Assembly (NCBI GenBank): GCA_022819825.1
Contig: JAJEGM010000021.1
Span: 1-64,000, forward strand
Direction: 5' to 3'
Length of the DNA stretch: 64,000 nucleotides
Origin: Acidimicrobiia bacterium
GTDB taxonomy: Bacteria > Actinomycetota > Acidimicrobiia > Acidimicrobiales > Bin134
Position 1 is the first letter of the stretch; each line of letters opens with the position of its first letter. Shown here piece after piece: positions 62,277-64,000 of this stretch. A model generated the notes under the pieces. That model was not told the origin of the DNA. It did not search any database and saw only the letters and a program-made list of their open reading frames with translations. Both the position numbers and the translations under genes were made by a program.

Positions 62277-62952
62277 CAGACGAGGCGTCCGGGCCTTGCG
62301 AATCGGTCGGATCATCAGCGCGCACCACGCCCCCGACCACACTCACCACCCGGGGCTCCAGCACCGCGATGCGCTCTAACTCGTGAGTGGCCAACACCAC
62401 CGTGGCCCCGGCCGTTGCCGCACCGCGCACCAGCGTGTCGACGGTGTCACGCGACTGCTGATCCAAGCCGGCATGGGGCTCGTCCAACAGCCACAGCTCG
62501 GGCCGGCGCACTACCAGAGAGGCGATGGATGCCCGTCGGCGCTGCCCGGCCGAAAGCCGGCCCACACGGGTGTCAGCCAGCCGCCCGGTAAGTGAAAGCC
62601 GCTCCAACGCCTCATAGACATCAGTGGAGTCGGCACCCGCCGCTCGAGCCCAAAAGGCCACGTTCTCGGTCACCGTGAGGTCGTCATACAGCCCGGTGCG
62701 ATGGCCCAATAGCGCCACTCGGCGGCGGACCATTCGCCGCTCGGAGTTCAGATCGTGGCCCAGCACCCAACCCTGCCCGGTAGACAGCGAGCACAACCCG
62801 GCGCACAGGCGCAGAAGGGTGGTCTTTCCCGCCCCGTTCGGTCCCTTGAGCAGGACGATCTCCCCCGGCGTGATGTCAAGATCAACTCCGGCCAAGGCGG
62901 GAAACCGCCCCAACAACGTCACAGCGGCCCGGAGCCGGACAGCAGATTCCAC
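62248..62952 (-). CDS. ccmA: CcmA, ATPase of the CcmABCD haem-handling complex
   Basis: The 234-residue product has Walker A GPNGAGKTT, a signature LSAGQRRR, Walker B LLDEPHAGLD and switch His in LATHELERI. With CcmB it uses ATP to release haem-CcmE from CcmC. It is the first gene of the ccmA-B-C-D-E-F-G-H-I operon. The acidic tail (DASSDAEDD) is unusual but without known role. Confidence 0.93.
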   Translation of the reverse strand: MESAVRLRAAVTLLGRFPALAGVDLDITPGEIVLLKGPNGAGKTTLLRLCAGLCSLSTGQGWVLGHDLNSERRMVRRRVALLGHRTGLYDDLTVTENVAFWARAAGADSTDVYEALERLSLTGRLADTRVGRLSAGQRRRASIASLVVRRPELWLLDEPHAGLDQQSRDTVDTLVRGAATAGATVVLATHELERIAVLEPRVVSVVGGVVRADDPTDSQGPDASSDAEDDRRVS

Positions 62953-63122
62953 AACTCCATTCAGGCTACAGGGGCGCTCTCACAACGCAGAAACCAAGCA
63001 AACCGCAGCATCTGCTTCCCCAGCTAGCCAAAATCCCATCAAAGATCGAAGAAGCCTGAAAGATCAGATAATTCGCTTGCTCACCCCAAGGTGTCGGGCT
63101 AGGTTTCGGAGCTAGCCCTAAC

Positions 63123-63207
63123 GGGCGGGGAGGGTGGATCTCCCCGCCCTAAGGCTTGCCCTAGCCAGGGGCAAGCCCTGCTTGGAGTATTCCAGTGGGG
63201 CTTGCCC
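63123..63207. repeat. Two adjacent hairpins with a third repeat copy, in the ccmA upstream gap
   Basis: gggcgggga (63123-63131) pairs with tccccgccc (63141-63149), and ggcttgccc (63153-63161) pairs with gggcaagcc (63169-63177), both perfect 9-bp stems. A third ggcttgccc occurs at 63199-63207. They lie in the 344-bp gap (62953-63296) between divergent genes, so a gene-end terminator is not expected, and no T run follows. A REP-like element or a regulatory structure is possible. The rest of the gap shows only the promoter candidate below. Confidence 0.5.
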
Positions 63208-63232
63208 GTGTCAACAGTGAATGAAATATACT
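63202..63232 (+). promoter_or_regulatory. Candidate promoter for the right-edge dehydrogenase
   Basis: TTGCCC (63202-63207) and TATACT (63227-63232) resemble -35 and -10 boxes with a 19-bp spacer, at the AT-rich end of the gap. The gene starts 64 bp downstream. The -10 is strong; the spacer is 1-2 bp longer than ideal. Confidence 0.4.
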
Positions 63233-63296
63233 GAAATGGGCTTAGTTCTCTTCCACTACCCTCCCGCCCGAACAGCAATGCCCTAGCATCAACGAC

Positions 63297-64000
63297 GTGT
63301 TCGCGCTGGTGACCGAGAAAGCCTATGGGCAGCACCGGTCCTACTTCGACACCCTCGACAACGAAGGCCACGGCCTCCAGTGGTTGCGTCTGGCCGACGA
63401 CGGCGAGCTCCACGGATCCTCCGATGCCCACCCTGAGGTGGGGTGGCTGTCGAGCGACGTGTTCTTCGGCGGGCTAATCGAACGGTTCTTCGAGATCGTG
63501 GAAGCCGCGCCCGATTTCCGCTGGCTCCAGTCGGCTGCCGCCGGGGTGGACCTCGAGGAGTACCAACGGCTGATGAGCCGAGGGGCCCGAATGTGCAATG
63601 CCCACCTCACCGCCATCCCCATCGCCGAATTCGTGCTACGGGCCGTGCTCGATGTGTTCCAAGACGCCGGGCGCTGGCGAGCCGCCCAGGCCGATGGCCG
63701 CTGGCAGCACCACAATTTCCGGGAGGTATGGCGATCCCACTGGCTGATCATCGGTTTGGGGGCCATCGGCGCCGAGACCGCCCGCCGAGCCCGAGCGTTC
63801 GAGGCCCACGTGACCGGAGTGCGCCGCCACCCAACTGGCGACGAGCCGGTGGACGCCATGATCTCGCCAGCCGAGATACCCCCTGCCCTGCCCGAGGCCG
63901 ACGTGGTGGTGCTGGCCGCCCCCGCCACTCCTGAAACCGAGAACCTGGTGGACGACGAATTCTTGTCGGCTCTGAAACCGGGATCGGTGCTGGTGAACAT
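63297..64000 (+). CDS. D-2-hydroxyacid dehydrogenase, cut by window edge
   Basis: A frame from GTG 63297 stays open to the window end (234 residues seen). It has a catalytic-domain segment APDFRWLQSAAAGVDLEEY, AIPIAEFVLRAVLDVFQ, the NAD motif LIIGLGAIGAETARRARAF and VVVLAAPATPETENLVDDEF, as in D-isomer 2-hydroxyacid dehydrogenases. The catalytic His and the C-terminus lie outside. It is distinct from serA in this window, and its substrate is unknown. It is divergent from the ccm operon. Confidence 0.85.
   Translation, partial: MFALVTEKAYGQHRSYFDTLDNEGHGLQWLRLADDGELHGSSDAHPEVGWLSSDVFFGGLIERFFEIVEAAPDFRWLQSAAAGVDLEEYQRLMSRGARMCNAHLTAIPIAEFVLRAVLDVFQDAGRWRAAQADGRWQHHNFREVWRSHWLIIGLGAIGAETARRARAFEAHVTGVRRHPTGDEPVDAMISPAEIPPALPEADVVVLAAPATPETENLVDDEFLSALKPGSVLVN

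Noticed and set aside
1-64000. CRISPR array, prophage, conjugation genes or biosynthetic megasynthase
   Set aside because: No regularly spaced repeats, cas genes, phage structural genes, relaxase or PKS/NRPS modules were seen; the only mobile trace is the insertion-sequence end at the left edge.

Overview
The window is high-GC DNA carrying an actinobacterial gene repertoire. Markers include a WhiB1-type regulator beside a PdtaS-type kinase, the phosphatase/DUF3090/SCO1664 trio, DUF3107, a DUF222-HNH protein, an FrhB-type F420-linked protein and a mycobacterial-type SerC. System I cytochrome c maturation genes and very large fused Liv-type transporters point away from the classical Mycobacterium/Streptomyces groups. 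A member of Acidimicrobiia is my best guess; this is inference, not a search result. Genes are tightly packed, many overlap by 4 bp (ATGA, GTGA or TTGA), and some starts look leaderless.

Layout. 1-1.75 kb: the cut 5' end of an IS481-type transposase with its terminal repeats, then a lipoprotein and a small membrane protein. 1.85-15.7 kb: an accessory catabolic/transport region. It holds a Rieske oxygenase and a TetR regulator divergent from a Baeyer-Villiger monooxygenase, a SnoaL-like protein and a membrane-tethered solute-binding protein. Facing these is an operon of a lipoprotein, a single-chain LivH-LivM-LivF-LivG transporter and a single-chain asymmetric ABC exporter. 15.7-24.9 kb: flotillin/NfeD, an FrhB-like iron-sulfur flavoprotein, a family-5 uracil-DNA glycosylase, the phosphatase/DUF3090/SCO1664 trio, EtfAB and a diacylglycerol kinase-like enzyme. 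25-30.6 kb: a single-chain restriction-modification-like gene interrupted by an in-frame TAG, a DUF222-HNH protein and a CopC-CopD fusion. 30.6-35.9 kb: GDPD, WhiB, PdtaS-like kinase, DUF3107, Mrp, cysteine desulfurase and a small HAD protein with no standard start codon.

35.9-55.4 kb is mainly amino-acid metabolism: tRNA-Gln, gltX, an unknown coupled gene, cimA, ilvE and leuB on the minus strand; greA, an alpha/beta hydrolase, leuCD and a beta-propeller lipoprotein on the plus strand; then leuA with a leader-peptide/terminator, serA, an S9 peptidase, an aminotransferase and serC. 55.4-63 kb has an AlgH-like protein and a complete ccmA-B-C-D-E-F-G-H-I operon for cytochrome c maturation. The right edge cuts a D-2-hydroxyacid dehydrogenase.

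How the parts fit: leuA, leuB, leuCD, cimA and ilvE together cover most of leucine synthesis and a threonine-independent route to isoleucine. serA and serC give the first two steps of serine synthesis. The Rieske/BVMO/transporter block looks like uptake and oxidation of a hydrophobic cyclic substrate, possibly steroid-like, but the substrate is not readable from sequence.
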